From assembly GCF_036492835.1 (NCBI RefSeq), contig NZ_AP025314.1, positions 1,550,001-1,614,000 of the forward strand: DNA of 64,000 nt, given 5' to 3'. This DNA comes from Fulvitalea axinellae (GTDB lineage Bacteria; Bacteroidota; Bacteroidia; Cytophagales; Cyclobacteriaceae). The position numbers and the translations under genes were made by a program. Below are positions 28,167 through 36,782 of this stretch, piece after piece (positions within the stretch are counted from its first letter, which is position 1; each line of letters starts with the position of its first letter). Under the pieces are notes generated by a model, which was not told the origin of the DNA, ran no database searches, and worked only from the letters and a program-made list of their open reading frames with translations.

Positions 28167-28451
28167 ATGGCAAAAGGGAAAAGAGACGCTAAAAAGACAG
28201 TAAATTATCTGGTTGGCGAACTGATCGGTGAATGTTTGGCTCAGATGGGAGCGTTTTCTGATTTGGAAAAGGAAAATCAGATCAAGGAAGTGATTATTGC
28301 GGGAGTGGCTTTGCGCAACGACATGATTGGGAAAATCAACGCATATAAAAAATCCGATAAGGCGAAAACGTATTTCTCGGACTTAAATAAGGAGTTGTTG
28401 GAAAGGGTGGACGCTCAGTTTGATAAACTTTTTGAGATCGTAAAAGCGTAG
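28167..28451 (+). CDS. Small conserved cytoplasmic protein
   Basis: 94 residues from ATG 28167 (MAKGKRDAKKTVNYLVGE); the frame extends upstream to overlap the previous stop, but that part has no sense. It is Lys-rich and probably all-helical, with no signal or membrane segment. I do not know a function. It begins 47 nt after the cohesin gene and ends before a strong terminator, so it may be in the same transcript. Confidence 0.65.
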   Translation: MAKGKRDAKKTVNYLVGELIGECLAQMGAFSDLEKENQIKEVIIAGVALRNDMIGKINAYKKSDKAKTYFSDLNKELLERVDAQFDKLFEIVKA

Positions 28452-28520
28452 TTTTTTACGTTATAGAAGAAAGGATTGGTGTTTTTTTTAGCCTAATTTC
28501 AATCCTGTTTTGGGTATCAG

Positions 28521-28552
28521 AAAAAAGACGGACTTCAAAGCCCGTCTTTTTT
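28521..28552. terminator. Bidirectional rho-independent terminator
   Basis: Stem AAAAAAGACGG/CCGTCTTTTTT with a 10-nt loop, between the plus-strand small gene and the minus-strand S46 peptidase gene, so it can serve both. Confidence 0.85.
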
Positions 28553-28569
28553 AATTAATGCGATTTCAC

Positions 28570-28590
28570 CTGCCAGAACTAGTCTGGCAG
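28570..28590. repeat. Hairpin with 8-bp arms
   Basis: Perfect arms CTGCCAGA/TCTGGCAG with loop ACTAG, 14 nt beyond the S46 peptidase stop. No T tract follows on the minus strand, so it is not a classical terminator; it may protect the mRNA 3' end or be a scattered genomic repeat. Confidence 0.5.
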
Positions 28591-28603
28591 AGAGTCCGTT
28601 TTC

Positions 28604-30883
28604 TTATTTCTTAGACTTTTTAGACTTCTTCGCTTTTTTCCTTTTCTTCTTACACTTCTTGCATTTTTTTCCTTTGCAAAATTCGCAGGCTTTCTTATCG
28701 TCACGTTGTCCTTTGATCAAAGTCATTTCTTCGATCAGGTGGCCCGCTCCGGCGTACTTGTCGATGATGAAAAGTGTGTAGCGAATGTCAACGCTGATTG
28801 TGCGTTGCAATTCAGGTTCGAAGGCGATGTCGCCACTCATGGCTTCCCAGTTGCCGTCGAACGCTGTGCCGATGATATGGCCTTTGCCGTTGATAACCGG
28901 AGATCCTGAGTTACCGCCCGTGATGTCGTTGTTGCTCAAGAAAGCGACCACCAATTCGCCTTTTTCGTCGGCGTATTGGCCGTAATCTTTGGCCTCGTAA
29001 AGTTGCTTCAGTTTTGCGGGAACCACAAACTCAGGGTTGGTGGCGTCCTCTTTTTGCATTACACCGTTCAGAGTCGTGTAGTAGTTGTAATGCACGGCGT
29101 CGGCTGGGCTGTATGAACCTACTGTACCGTACGTGAAACGCATTGTCGAGTTAGCGTTCGGGTAGTACAGTTTGTCGGGATTCATCTCCCTGAGGCCTTT
29201 TACGAACAATCTGTTACTTGTATTAAGTTTGCCGTAAGCTTCACGGTAAGGGCCGACAAAACGCATGTAAACGGCCGTCATGGCCTCTTTGCCTTTTACG
29301 ACAGGGTCATTCTCGATTACACCGGCTTTTGGTGCGTCAAGGAAAGCGAACAGTTTGTCTTTGTTCGCAAAGATCGTGTTGTCGTAAACGTAATTGGTCA
29401 GCTTTTTAAAGTCTTCGTTGGTCTTCTTGCCCTCTTCGCTAAATCCGCCGGCTTTCAAAGCCTCAAACAACGCTGGGCGGTCTTTGGCGTCTATCTTGGT
29501 GTAGTAAAGCTTAACCAACGCTTCGTAAACGGCTTTGTCGGCGCGTTCGTCGTAGTTTTTGTAAAACTCTTCGGCCTGGGCTTTAAGCGAAGCGGTGAGT
29601 TTCGCGATTTTCTCTTCGTCCGGCTTTTCTTCCGCCAACGTGGCTTGCAGTCGGGCGAATTTGCCACTGAAACCGTTAAGTTCCATCAAGCGACTAACGA
29701 AGGCGGCGTAGCGGAAAGGAATTTCCACAGCGTCCAAGCCTTTGTAAGCGGCTTCGTAATCAGGAAGCACATCGCCGTAGATTTTTTCACGGTTAGGATC
29801 GGCTTTTACCCAATTGTCGAAGTTTTTCTCGATATCAAGCTTCTGTTGGTAAACGTTAAGGCGTTTGAGTCCTTTTGTCTGGCCAATCAGGTATTTCCAG
29901 TAGTTACTGAGGCTGGCGTACTTAGACGCGTACTTGATGCGAACGGCTTGCTCAGCGTTCATAAATTTTTTGAGCGTGCTCAGACGAGTATCCATAATCT
30001 TGATCATCGCCTCGTTTGATTTGCTCAAAGCCAAATCAATTCCGAAAGAGGTCAAGTAACGGTCAGTAGAGCCGGGGAAGCCCATAATCATGGCGAAGTC
30101 ACCTTCGCGAACACCGTCGAGTGATACAGGCAAGTGGTGTTTCGGACGGTAAGGGATGTTCTCTTTGGAGAATTTCGCAGGCTTGCCGTCTGGGGCCATA
30201 TATACGCGGAACATTGAGAAATCACCCGTATGGCGTGGCCACATCCAGTTATCGGTGTCTCCACCGAATTTTCCGATAGACGAAGGAGGTGCGCCTACCA
30301 AACGTACGTCGCGGAAAGTTTCGTAAACGAAAAGGTAGAATTCGTTTCCGTTGAAGAATGGTTTTACGTTAGCGTCGTAATGGGTGCCTTCGGCCGCTTC
30401 GTCGGCAAGTTGCTTGCTGATTTTTGCGATAGCCGCGCCACGTTCCTGTGCCGTCATCTTGTCGTTTAGAACGTCAGACACTTTCTTGGTGACATCTTCC
30501 ATCCGTACCAAGAATCTGGCGTACAAGCCTTCGTTAGGCAATTCGTCGTCTTTGGTTTTAGCCCAAAATCCGTCCTGAAGGTAATCATGGTCTACAGTAC
30601 TGTGCGACTGGATAGAACCAAAGGCGCAGTGATGGTTTGTAAGCATCAAGCCTTGGTCGGAAATCATTTCGCCGGTACAGAAACCGCCCAAAGAAACGAT
30701 AGCGTCTTTAAGGCTGGAATGGTTTACGCTGTAAATCTCTTCAGGGGTGAGCTGGAGACCCAGTTTCTGAAGGTCGCGGTTGTACAGTCGCTCGATGTGA
30801 AGCGGTAACCACATTCCCTCGTCAGCGAAAGAGCTAAGAGAGGTGGCCATCAGAACGGCCACAATCAATAATCTTTTCAACAT
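28604..30883 (-). CDS. S46-family dipeptidyl-peptidase (DPP7-like) with Cys/Lys-rich tail
   Basis: 759 residues. Signal peptide about 1-20, then DEGMWLPLHIERL, the S46 N-terminus. Catalytic His85 is in TNHHCAFGS, the Asp in the WPRHTGDFSMFR region, and Ser659 in GGNSGSPVING. The residue 18 positions after the catalytic Ser is Gly677 (AFDGNWE); in the Porphyromonas enzymes Gly here marks DPP7 (hydrophobic P1) and Arg marks DPP11 (acidic P1). It releases dipeptides from peptides in the periplasm. The family normally ends near LIEEMTL; here about 35 extra residues follow with C-x2-C-x4-C-x2-C (Cys733-744) and then a stretch made almost only of Lys, Arg and Ser. The start follows the signal peptide MLKRLLIV. 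Confidence 0.95.
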   Translation of the reverse strand: MLKRLLIVAVLMATSLSSFADEGMWLPLHIERLYNRDLQKLGLQLTPEEIYSVNHSSLKDAIVSLGGFCTGEMISDQGLMLTNHHCAFGSIQSHSTVDHDYLQDGFWAKTKDDELPNEGLYARFLVRMEDVTKKVSDVLNDKMTAQERGAAIAKISKQLADEAAEGTHYDANVKPFFNGNEFYLFVYETFRDVRLVGAPPSSIGKFGGDTDNWMWPRHTGDFSMFRVYMAPDGKPAKFSKENIPYRPKHHLPVSLDGVREGDFAMIMGFPGSTDRYLTSFGIDLALSKSNEAMIKIMDTRLSTLKKFMNAEQAVRIKYASKYASLSNYWKYLIGQTKGLKRLNVYQQKLDIEKNFDNWVKADPNREKIYGDVLPDYEAAYKGLDAVEIPFRYAAFVSRLMELNGFSGKFARLQATLAEEKPDEEKIAKLTASLKAQAEEFYKNYDERADKAVYEALVKLYYTKIDAKDRPALFEALKAGGFSEEGKKTNEDFKKLTNYVYDNTIFANKDKLFAFLDAPKAGVIENDPVVKGKEAMTAVYMRFVGPYREAYGKLNTSNRLFVKGLREMNPDKLYYPNANSTMRFTYGTVGSYSPADAVHYNYYTTLNGVMQKEDATNPEFVVPAKLKQLYEAKDYGQYADEKGELVVAFLSNNDITGGNSGSPVINGKGHIIGTAFDGNWEAMSGDIAFEPELQRTISVDIRYTLFIIDKYAGAGHLIEEMTLIKGQRDDKKACEFCKGKKCKKCKKKRKKAKKSKKSKK

Positions 30884-31283
30884 GTCAGTTATTCGGTTTG
30901 AATCCCATCATTGGGAAGACGGTTACGTGTTTGTGCGGATAGTCTTGGTGATTTCACCCATCAAAACAGAGCCGGCTTCAAAACGTTTTACCGAAATCCT
31001 TAATAAAAGGGTAAAGTACATGTAAATTTCAACAAATTCATGTTCATTTCACCGCATTTCCTCCAATAGTTAATAACTGGAGGAAAAACTTTTTAAGCGG
31101 TCAAATACGGCTTCGGGCACAGTCCCCTTAGACACAGAGAATTGCGAAAACGTCTTCCTGAGCGTTGAGATCAAGTAAATTTGCGCAAATAGCCCAAACG
31201 GAAAACTAATACGTTCTTTTTTGGAGTGGTCGGGCATGATTGAAGTCATGCAATAAGAGGTTTTTTCTTACGTTCTTCGCGCG
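30884..31283. other. Intergenic region between divergent genes (400 nt)
   Basis: Separates the S46 peptidase (minus) from the radical SAM gene (plus). It holds a TAAATTTG element with an overlapping 12-bp palindrome (31176-31190), listed separately. Nothing else stands out. Confidence 0.5.
31176..31190 (+). promoter_or_regulatory. Possible -7 element TAAATTTG overlapped by a palindrome
   Basis: TAAATTTG (31176-31183) fits the Bacteroidota -7 consensus TAnnTTTG about 100 nt before the radical SAM gene. It overlaps the perfect palindrome ATTTGCGCAAAT (31179-31190), a plausible repressor site. No good -33 TTG is seen at the right distance. Confidence 0.3.
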
Positions 31284-32249
31284 ATGAACAGCCCGATAAA
31301 ACCGGCCGAATATCCTTGGCCAGACGATCGTCCTTACTATTCTTACACTTCATATCTCCGTGAAAAATACGGTGGCAGAGTCCAGAAAGTGTCCATCCAC
31401 GCAGGTTTCACGTGTCCAAACCGCGACGGCTCAATTGCCCGTGGCGGATGTACGTTTTGTAACAACGAAAGCTTTACACCTTCCTATTGCCAGCCCGGTG
31501 ACGGCATTACTGCCCAGCTTGACAAAGGCTTGGCGTTTCTGGAAAAACGCTACAGACGAACCAAGAAATTCGTGGGCTATTTCCAATCATATACGAATAC
31601 ATACGGTAGCCTGGAAACGATCAAAAGCTATTATGACGAGGCTTTGGCGCATCCGAAAATCGACGGGCTGGTTATTTCCACGCGTCCCGACTGTATTAAC
31701 GAAGAGCAGTTAGACTATTTGGAGGAACTGGCGAAGTCGAAAATTATTATTTTGGAATTCGGGATAGAATCCTGCTTTAACGATACCCTGGACAGAGTGA
31801 ATAGAGGGCACTCTTTTGAAGATGCCGAAAGAGCTATCAAAATGGCTGCCGGCAGGGGATTTCACGTGGGGGGGCATTTGCTCTTCGGGCTTCCGGGCGA
31901 TAACCGTGAGCGTTTATTGAGTCAGGCGGATATTATATCCTCATTACCCCTCGATTCCATAAAATTTCACCAGCTTCAGATTGTGAAAGGTACGGTGATG
32001 GCGAAGCAATATCGTGTTACGCCCGAAATGTTCGACCTTTTTGATAAAGAAGAGTATGTGGAGTTCGTAATAGACTTTTTGGAAAGATTACGACCTGATA
32101 TTTGCGTACAACGGTTTATTAGCGAAGCACCGCCCGCAATCAAATTGGCTCCGAACTGGGGGAATGTCCGTACGGATATTATTATTAAAGAAATTGAGCA
32201 ACGAATGAACGAAAGGGGAGCTTGGCAGGGTCGATTGTACCAATCCTGA
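31284..32249 (+). CDS. TIGR01212-family radical SAM protein (YhcC-like)
   Basis: 321 residues. The cluster-binding motif is FTCPNRDGSIARGGCTFCNN (three Cys, CxxC at the end), near residues 45-65, as in the YhcC/TIGR01212 family. Other family segments are VGYFQSYTNTYG and the HLLFGLPGD glycine motif. By family it uses a 4Fe-4S cluster and S-adenosylmethionine to start radical chemistry; the substrate is not established, with tRNA modification one proposal. It stands alone, followed by a hairpin terminator. Confidence 0.93.
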   Translation: MNSPIKPAEYPWPDDRPYYSYTSYLREKYGGRVQKVSIHAGFTCPNRDGSIARGGCTFCNNESFTPSYCQPGDGITAQLDKGLAFLEKRYRRTKKFVGYFQSYTNTYGSLETIKSYYDEALAHPKIDGLVISTRPDCINEEQLDYLEELAKSKIIILEFGIESCFNDTLDRVNRGHSFEDAERAIKMAAGRGFHVGGHLLFGLPGDNRERLLSQADIISSLPLDSIKFHQLQIVKGTVMAKQYRVTPEMFDLFDKEEYVEFVIDFLERLRPDICVQRFISEAPPAIKLAPNWGNVRTDIIIKEIEQRMNERGAWQGRLYQS

Positions 32250-32279
32250 TTTATTGAGAAAGCAAATTGAGGGAATATG

Positions 32280-32320
32280 AAAAGCGCAGGGTTCGCTTCT
32301 TTACAAACCCGCGCTTTTCA
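32280..32320. terminator. Terminator hairpin between convergent genes
   Basis: Long stem AAAAGCGC-A-GGGTT paired with AACCCGCGCTTTT (one bulged A), between the plus-strand radical SAM gene and the minus-strand HNH gene. A-rich on the left and T-rich on the right, so it works in either direction. Confidence 0.7.
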
Positions 32321-32362
32321 TCCACTGGCGCCTTTGACTATTGTCGCCGGCGGATAGGATGA

Positions 32363-33283
32363 TTAATCCGCCACTTTCAAAGAACTTTTTCCTTCGTCCT
32401 TCTTTTTTGGCTTGAAACCGTTTCGGTAAAGCTTCTTGCGCTTTTCCCAAACCTTGTAATTGTTTTTCTTTCCTTGCTTGAATTGCAATTTGATCGCCTC
32501 AGAGTAAGTCGCCCAATCCAAGTTTGACGAATTGTTGTTCAGCGTGTCTCCGTCAAGATGAACCACAACGGTCCTGTCTCCCGGTAATACGTTGATACAA
32601 AACGCTTTGGCTACTTCCTTGTGCGGATAAACCGTAACCCTTTTGCCCAAATCGTTGATCAGGTCTAGGAAATAGAAGTTTTCCTTCGGGTGGATGCGCT
32701 GTTTCATTTCCATATTATGCCCTCTGGAACGTCTGCCGAGCTTGTCGCGCCCGGGTTTTTTCCGAATACGGCCTTTGTTGGAAATTTCGTAACGCCCGTA
32801 GCCTTCCATTAGCTTGAATACCTCGTCTTCCTGCTTGATCCTGTGGACAGGCAAATCCTCGAAATCAGGCTCAGGCAACTTGTTCAGGGTGATGAACTGG
32901 TCTGGTAAATCTTCTACAGACTTCCTGTGGGCGATGGCCTCTTGATGGCTGACGCACTCAAGGTTACGGAAATCGTTGTTGAGCTTGTTGTGGTCCAAGT
33001 GAATCACCACTTTGTCAGGATCGAAATCCTTGCAAAAGTACTCAGCGACTATCCGATGCAGATAGCGGTTACGTTTTACCCTTTCTCCTTCTTCGGTGAT
33101 AATTACGGTCATGTTAAATACCAAGTAACCACCGATTTGCCCCAGCTGTAAGACGTATGGCTCCGTTCCCTGGCGTATCGAACGGATACGTCCCAGATTG
33201 GAGACCTCATACCGGGTCCTCATTTTCCCTTTTGTGGAGGGATGCAGTCTGATTCTTTTCCAGACTTCCTTGATTTTTCTCAT
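32363..33283 (-). CDS. Tandem NUMOD4-HNH endonuclease-like protein
   Basis: 306 residues from ATG 33283 (MRKIKEVWKRI), which has AAGGAG 8 nt upstream, a strong ribosome site for this phylum. The chain holds two copies of the same module: RYEVSNLGRIRS (NUMOD4) ... LHRIVAEYF ... IHLDHNKLNNDFRNLE (HNH_3) in residues about 20-105, and RYEISNKGRIRK ... HKEVAKAF ... VHLDGDTLNNNSSNLD in about 160-260. The C-terminus is basic (KKNNYKVWEKRKK). HNH_3/NUMOD4 proteins are usually homing or phage nucleases; here no intron, intein or phage gene is near, and the duplication is unusual. DNA binding is likely; cleavage activity is uncertain. Confidence 0.8.
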   Translation of the reverse strand: MRKIKEVWKRIRLHPSTKGKMRTRYEVSNLGRIRSIRQGTEPYVLQLGQIGGYLVFNMTVIITEEGERVKRNRYLHRIVAEYFCKDFDPDKVVIHLDHNKLNNDFRNLECVSHQEAIAHRKSVEDLPDQFITLNKLPEPDFEDLPVHRIKQEDEVFKLMEGYGRYEISNKGRIRKKPGRDKLGRRSRGHNMEMKQRIHPKENFYFLDLINDLGKRVTVYPHKEVAKAFCINVLPGDRTVVVHLDGDTLNNNSSNLDWATYSEAIKLQFKQGKKNNYKVWEKRKKLYRNGFKPKKKDEGKSSLKVAD

Positions 33284-33314
33284 TTTACACACTCCTTGTG
33301 TCAAGATCTAAAAA

Positions 33315-33332
33315 GTTCCTAAACTTAGGAAC
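33315..33332. promoter_or_regulatory. Inverted repeat GTTCCTAA-AC-TTAGGAAC upstream of the HNH gene
   Basis: Perfect 8-bp arms separated by AC, 32 nt upstream of the HNH gene start. A smaller palindrome TTAGGCCTAA lies at 33478-33487 and single TTAGG motifs at 33425 and 33438. The pattern suggests a binding site, perhaps for autoregulation by the HNH protein; this is inference. Confidence 0.4.
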
Positions 33333-33628
33333 ATAGGACTAGCCAGTATATCATCTTATCATAGGCATAAATAAAACTGAAACACTGAAAATAGCGCTAG
33401 TCTTGATATAAACGGAGTAGGCAATTAGGTTCATTACTTAGGCGAAAGTAGTACTTTTATTTCGTTTCAAAAAAAACTTAGGCCTAAAAACGAGCCTTGC
33501 GGCCATATATTTTTTCCTTATCTAGCCAAAGCAAGTATCGCGCCGCAATTGAGAGGCGTAGTTTTGTCGATGGAATAATCGCAAAAAAATAGGCGGGACA
33601 CGGAAGATCTCGTGTGGTTTTTGGTATA

Positions 33629-33659
33629 TTTTGAATGTATTGGCAACGGGGTAATTTTG
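33629..33659 (+). promoter_or_regulatory. Bacteroidota-type promoter TTTTG-N18-TAATTTTG
   Basis: TTTTG (33629-33633) and TAATTTTG (33652-33659) are spaced by 18 nt, close to the family consensus TTTG-N19-TAnnTTTG. It would give a leader of about 140 nt for the lipoprotein gene at 33808. Confidence 0.45.
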
Positions 33660-33807
33660 CCGATTGCAATGCTATTATAAAATAAACTAGGGAACAAAAG
33701 GAAACCGTCGTACCTAAATGCTGAGGGGAGCATAAACTTCTGGACGCATTTTCGTGTCTTTTTTTTAGATTTCCGTTATATACAAAAAGAACCAAGCTGT
33801 AACATTC

Positions 33808-34497
33808 ATGAATTTTATACATACCGTTAAGACTAAGCTGTTTCTTGGGGCATTTTTCGCCGTGATTGTTTTGGGTGGATTGTCGTCTTGTGATTCTCCG
33901 CCGCAATACAGCGATATTCCGCATATCGGCCTGAATCGTGTTTCTTTTGTTGAGGGTGGCGGAGCGTCAGTGGATAAGCTTGTCGTCGATATATCGTTTC
34001 AGGACGGAAACGGGGATCTTGGCTTGGCGGATAGCGATACGCTTGGCCCCTATAAAAGTTATACTCCGAAGTTAGATGAGAATGGGAATGTGATCAAGTA
34101 CGGTAGCAGGCCTGGACTGCCTCCTTTGGATCTGGATGAGACTACGGCGAGTCTGAGGAATTGGTTTTTGGTTGACGGTGATACCATCCTCCACCATATC
34201 AATCCGCATGGGAATAACTTCCATTTAGAGATATATACCAAGGAAAACAATGAGTTTAAGCTTTTCGATTTTGTGAGCCAAGGGAAAAGGCCGATAGCTG
34301 GAAGGTTTCCGATTCTTTTTCAAAAAATTGGTGAGCCCTTGGAAGGGGATATTGTTTATACGGAGGAGTCGTCGTCTATTGGGGCGCTGTTTAAAACAAA
34401 AATATTGAAGTTTAAGATCTATATTTATGACAGAAGTCTTAATAAAAGTAATGTGTTAGAGACTTCAGAGTTTCAGTTGAGTGATATTACTAAGTAG
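33808..34497 (+). CDS. Lipoprotein of unknown function
   Basis: 229 residues with a lipoprotein signal ending LSSC (Cys28). The mature part starts SPPQYSDIPHIGLNRVSF and contains DISFQDGNGDLGL, a pattern I associate with a widespread but uncharacterised Cytophagales lipoprotein group, probably a beta-sandwich. It stands alone. No enzyme motif is visible. Confidence 0.75.
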   Translation: MNFIHTVKTKLFLGAFFAVIVLGGLSSCDSPPQYSDIPHIGLNRVSFVEGGGASVDKLVVDISFQDGNGDLGLADSDTLGPYKSYTPKLDENGNVIKYGSRPGLPPLDLDETTASLRNWFLVDGDTILHHINPHGNNFHLEIYTKENNEFKLFDFVSQGKRPIAGRFPILFQKIGEPLEGDIVYTEESSSIGALFKTKILKFKIYIYDRSLNKSNVLETSEFQLSDITK

Positions 34498-34771
34498 ATA
34501 AAGAAGAGCTCTGGTTGTATGTGGGGTAAGGCTCAAAACGTGATTTTAGACTTTTCCATTTAGCGAGGCAAATTAAATTCCAGCCTTGTTGAACGATCTT
34601 TTTGCCCGAAGGTAATTCATAAGGTTTGGGCCAATCCAAGAAGCGAATGCCTGAAGTGTTACATTTCTTGAGCGTTTGTCCGTATCGATAACTGTTTAAC
34701 TTCTTAGAGTCGATAGTTTTTCCGCAATTTCATTTTATTTTTACGGAGACGCATTTTCTGTTTGAATTTAT

Positions 34772-35854
34772 ATGAGCAAAATAAAAGTAGGGATTCTTTT
34801 CGGAGGCAGGTCTGTGGAGCATGAGATCTCATTGCGCTCAGCAGCTAACGTTTACAAATATATCGATAAAGACCAATTCGAGGTTGTTTTGGTCGGGATT
34901 GACAAAAACGGCGCTTGGCACTTGGGCTTGGAGCCCGGAGCCGAATTTCCGGAAAAGGACACGGAATTGGCCTTAAGGCTCGATCCTGAGAAGAAAGTTC
35001 TCGTTTCCGGAGGTAAAGAGCACCGTCTCGATCTTGTTTTTCCAGTTCTGCACGGGACTGACGGGGAGGATGGCGCAGTCCAAGGACTGTTGAAGGCAAT
35101 GGAAATTCCTTGTGTGGGTTCGGGTGTTTTGGGTTCTGCGTTGTGCATGGATAAAATTTTTTCCAAAAAAATGCTTGAAGCCCAAGGGCTTCCGGTAGCG
35201 AAGTACCTGGTTGGACAAAGAAATAACAGGGCCGGCCTTTCTTTCGAAACCGTTAAGGAAACTTTGGGAATGCCCGTGATCGTTAAACCGGCCGTTTTGG
35301 GGTCGTCGGTTGGGGTTAGCAAAGTGACTGACGCAAGCAGTTGGGAAGCGGCTTTGGACGAGGCTTACGCTTATGACGACAGGGTTCTTGTGGAAGAGTT
35401 TATCACGGGCCGTGAACTTGAGTGCGCCGTAATCGGTAATGCCGATCCTGTAGCCTCCGCTCCCGGCGAAGTGATAATTACCGGAGCCCACGACTTTTAC
35501 TCGTTCGACGCGAAATATGTGGACAAAGCGTCGGAAACGAAAATCCCTGCCGACGTGACGGCTAGCGAGGACGCCCAGATAAGGGAGTGTTCGGTTCAAG
35601 CTTATAAAACGTTGGCTTGTGAGGATTTTGCCAGAGTCGATATCTTCCTTTCGGAGCAAGGCAAGGTTTATGTCAACGAAATTAATACGATTCCCGGTTT
35701 TACCGATATTAGTATGTTCCCGGCTTTGTGGGCGAATGAGGGGATAGATTACCCGTCGTTGCTTACCAAGTTGATCAATATGGCTTTGGAGCGGTCTGGG
35801 GCGGAGAACAAGTCCGGAACCCACTTCGAATCCTCGTTGAATAGGGACAAATGA
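34772..35854 (+). CDS. ddl: D-alanine--D-alanine ligase
   Basis: 360 residues. The ATP-grasp ligase has GILFGGRSVEHEISLRSA at the start (substrate-binding His and Glu), LGSALCMDKIFSKKML in the middle, the grasp loop KPAVLGSSVGVSKV, and the metal/ATP site YVNEINTIPGFT near the end. It joins two D-alanines for peptidoglycan. The length matches the family, with a short extra tail after ALERSG. It is followed by the PASTA protein, a neighbour pairing common in Bacteroidota. Confidence 0.96.
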   Translation: MSKIKVGILFGGRSVEHEISLRSAANVYKYIDKDQFEVVLVGIDKNGAWHLGLEPGAEFPEKDTELALRLDPEKKVLVSGGKEHRLDLVFPVLHGTDGEDGAVQGLLKAMEIPCVGSGVLGSALCMDKIFSKKMLEAQGLPVAKYLVGQRNNRAGLSFETVKETLGMPVIVKPAVLGSSVGVSKVTDASSWEAALDEAYAYDDRVLVEEFITGRELECAVIGNADPVASAPGEVIITGAHDFYSFDAKYVDKASETKIPADVTASEDAQIRECSVQAYKTLACEDFARVDIFLSEQGKVYVNEINTIPGFTDISMFPALWANEGIDYPSLLTKLINMALERSGAENKSGTHFESSLNRDK

Positions 35855-35981
35855 TATAATGCCCGGGCGGAGGCTTCGTTGTATATATCAGTGGCGTTGT
35901 GGGAATTCGAATTCTTTGCGACGTAATTGATGCGTAACCGCCCCGGCGATACATACCGGTTCAGAAGAATTACCAGTTTCT

Positions 35982-36782
35982 ATGAAAGAAAAGATAAAAG
36001 CTTTGTTGAGGCCTTTGGTTCACCTGACCGTAATGGCCGGTCTCGTTTTGAGCGGGATGCTGTTGTTTTTTTACGTCTATTTGCCCGTAACTACCAAAAA
36101 AGGCCAGACCATCACGGTTCCGGATCTTCACGGCGTAAAGGAAGCCCGCTTGGGCGAATTCCTGACTTCCCGAAACCTGCGTTTCGAAATTAGCGCCGAC
36201 TCGGGTTATTCCGCCGAATTGCCTCCTTTGGCCGTCTTGCAACAACACCCAAAAGCGGGAGCCAAAGTGAAGGAAGGCCGTAAGGTTTACATCACGCTTA
36301 ACGCCGAAAACCCTCCGCTTACCAAAATGCCTAATCTTGTGGACGGGTCGTTGAAAAGCGCCGAGATTTTGTTGCAGAGCGCAGGTCTTAAGCGCGGGGA
36401 GATAACTTATGAACCTGACCGTAACATTAACGCTGTATTGCGACAGGAATATAAGGGCAAGCCGATTAAGGAAGGCGTGAAGATTCCGAAAGGCGAAAAA
36501 ATTGACCTGATTGTCGGTAATGGAGTGGGGAAAGAAAAATTCACTCTCGACAATCTTTTGGATAAACCCCTTGACGAAGTCCGTCTGCAACTGAGTGGTT
36601 CTTCGCTGAAAATCGGATCCATTATTCACGTCGATGGTCCGGATTCCTTGACAAACAAAGTGGCGAGACAATTTCCTGAAGTTGGTGAATCCGTAAGAAC
36701 CGGCGAGGAAGTTGACCTCTGGGTATATAACTGGGATCAGGTGAAAGACGACAAAGCCAGTGGCAATGACGAACAGCCTTAA
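35982..36782 (+). CDS. PASTA-domain membrane protein without a kinase domain
   Basis: 266 residues: short cytoplasmic start, one membrane helix (about 13-35), then three PASTA domains (about 44-107 starting TITVPDLHGVKEARLGEFL, 114-178 starting TKMPNLVDGSLKSAEILL, and 185-250). PASTA domains bind peptidoglycan fragments. The family in Firmicutes and Actinobacteria is fused to a Ser/Thr kinase or PBP; here the protein is PASTA only, as is usual in Bacteroidota next to ddl. A cell-wall sensing or anchoring role is likely. It overlaps the next gene. Confidence 0.9.
   Translation: MKEKIKALLRPLVHLTVMAGLVLSGMLLFFYVYLPVTTKKGQTITVPDLHGVKEARLGEFLTSRNLRFEISADSGYSAELPPLAVLQQHPKAGAKVKEGRKVYITLNAENPPLTKMPNLVDGSLKSAEILLQSAGLKRGEITYEPDRNINAVLRQEYKGKPIKEGVKIPKGEKIDLIVGNGVGKEKFTLDNLLDKPLDEVRLQLSGSSLKIGSIIHVDGPDSLTNKVARQFPEVGESVRTGEEVDLWVYNWDQVKDDKASGNDEQP

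Larger units (their letters stand above)
33284..33807. other. Intergenic region between divergent genes (524 nt)
   Basis: AT-rich. Close to the HNH gene it has an 18-bp inverted repeat (33315-33332) and three further TTAGG motifs (33425, 33438, 33478); close to the lipoprotein gene it has a promoter-like pair (33629-33659). Reading frames here on the minus strand have no recognisable sense. Confidence 0.5.

Noticed and set aside
33484..33924. Minus-strand 146-codon frame in the gap before the lipoprotein gene
   Set aside because: Composition is unlike real genes and it overlaps the lipoprotein signal peptide in antisense.
34973..35824. Minus-strand frame of 283 codons opposite ddl
   Set aside because: Antisense to a conserved essential gene; no motif.
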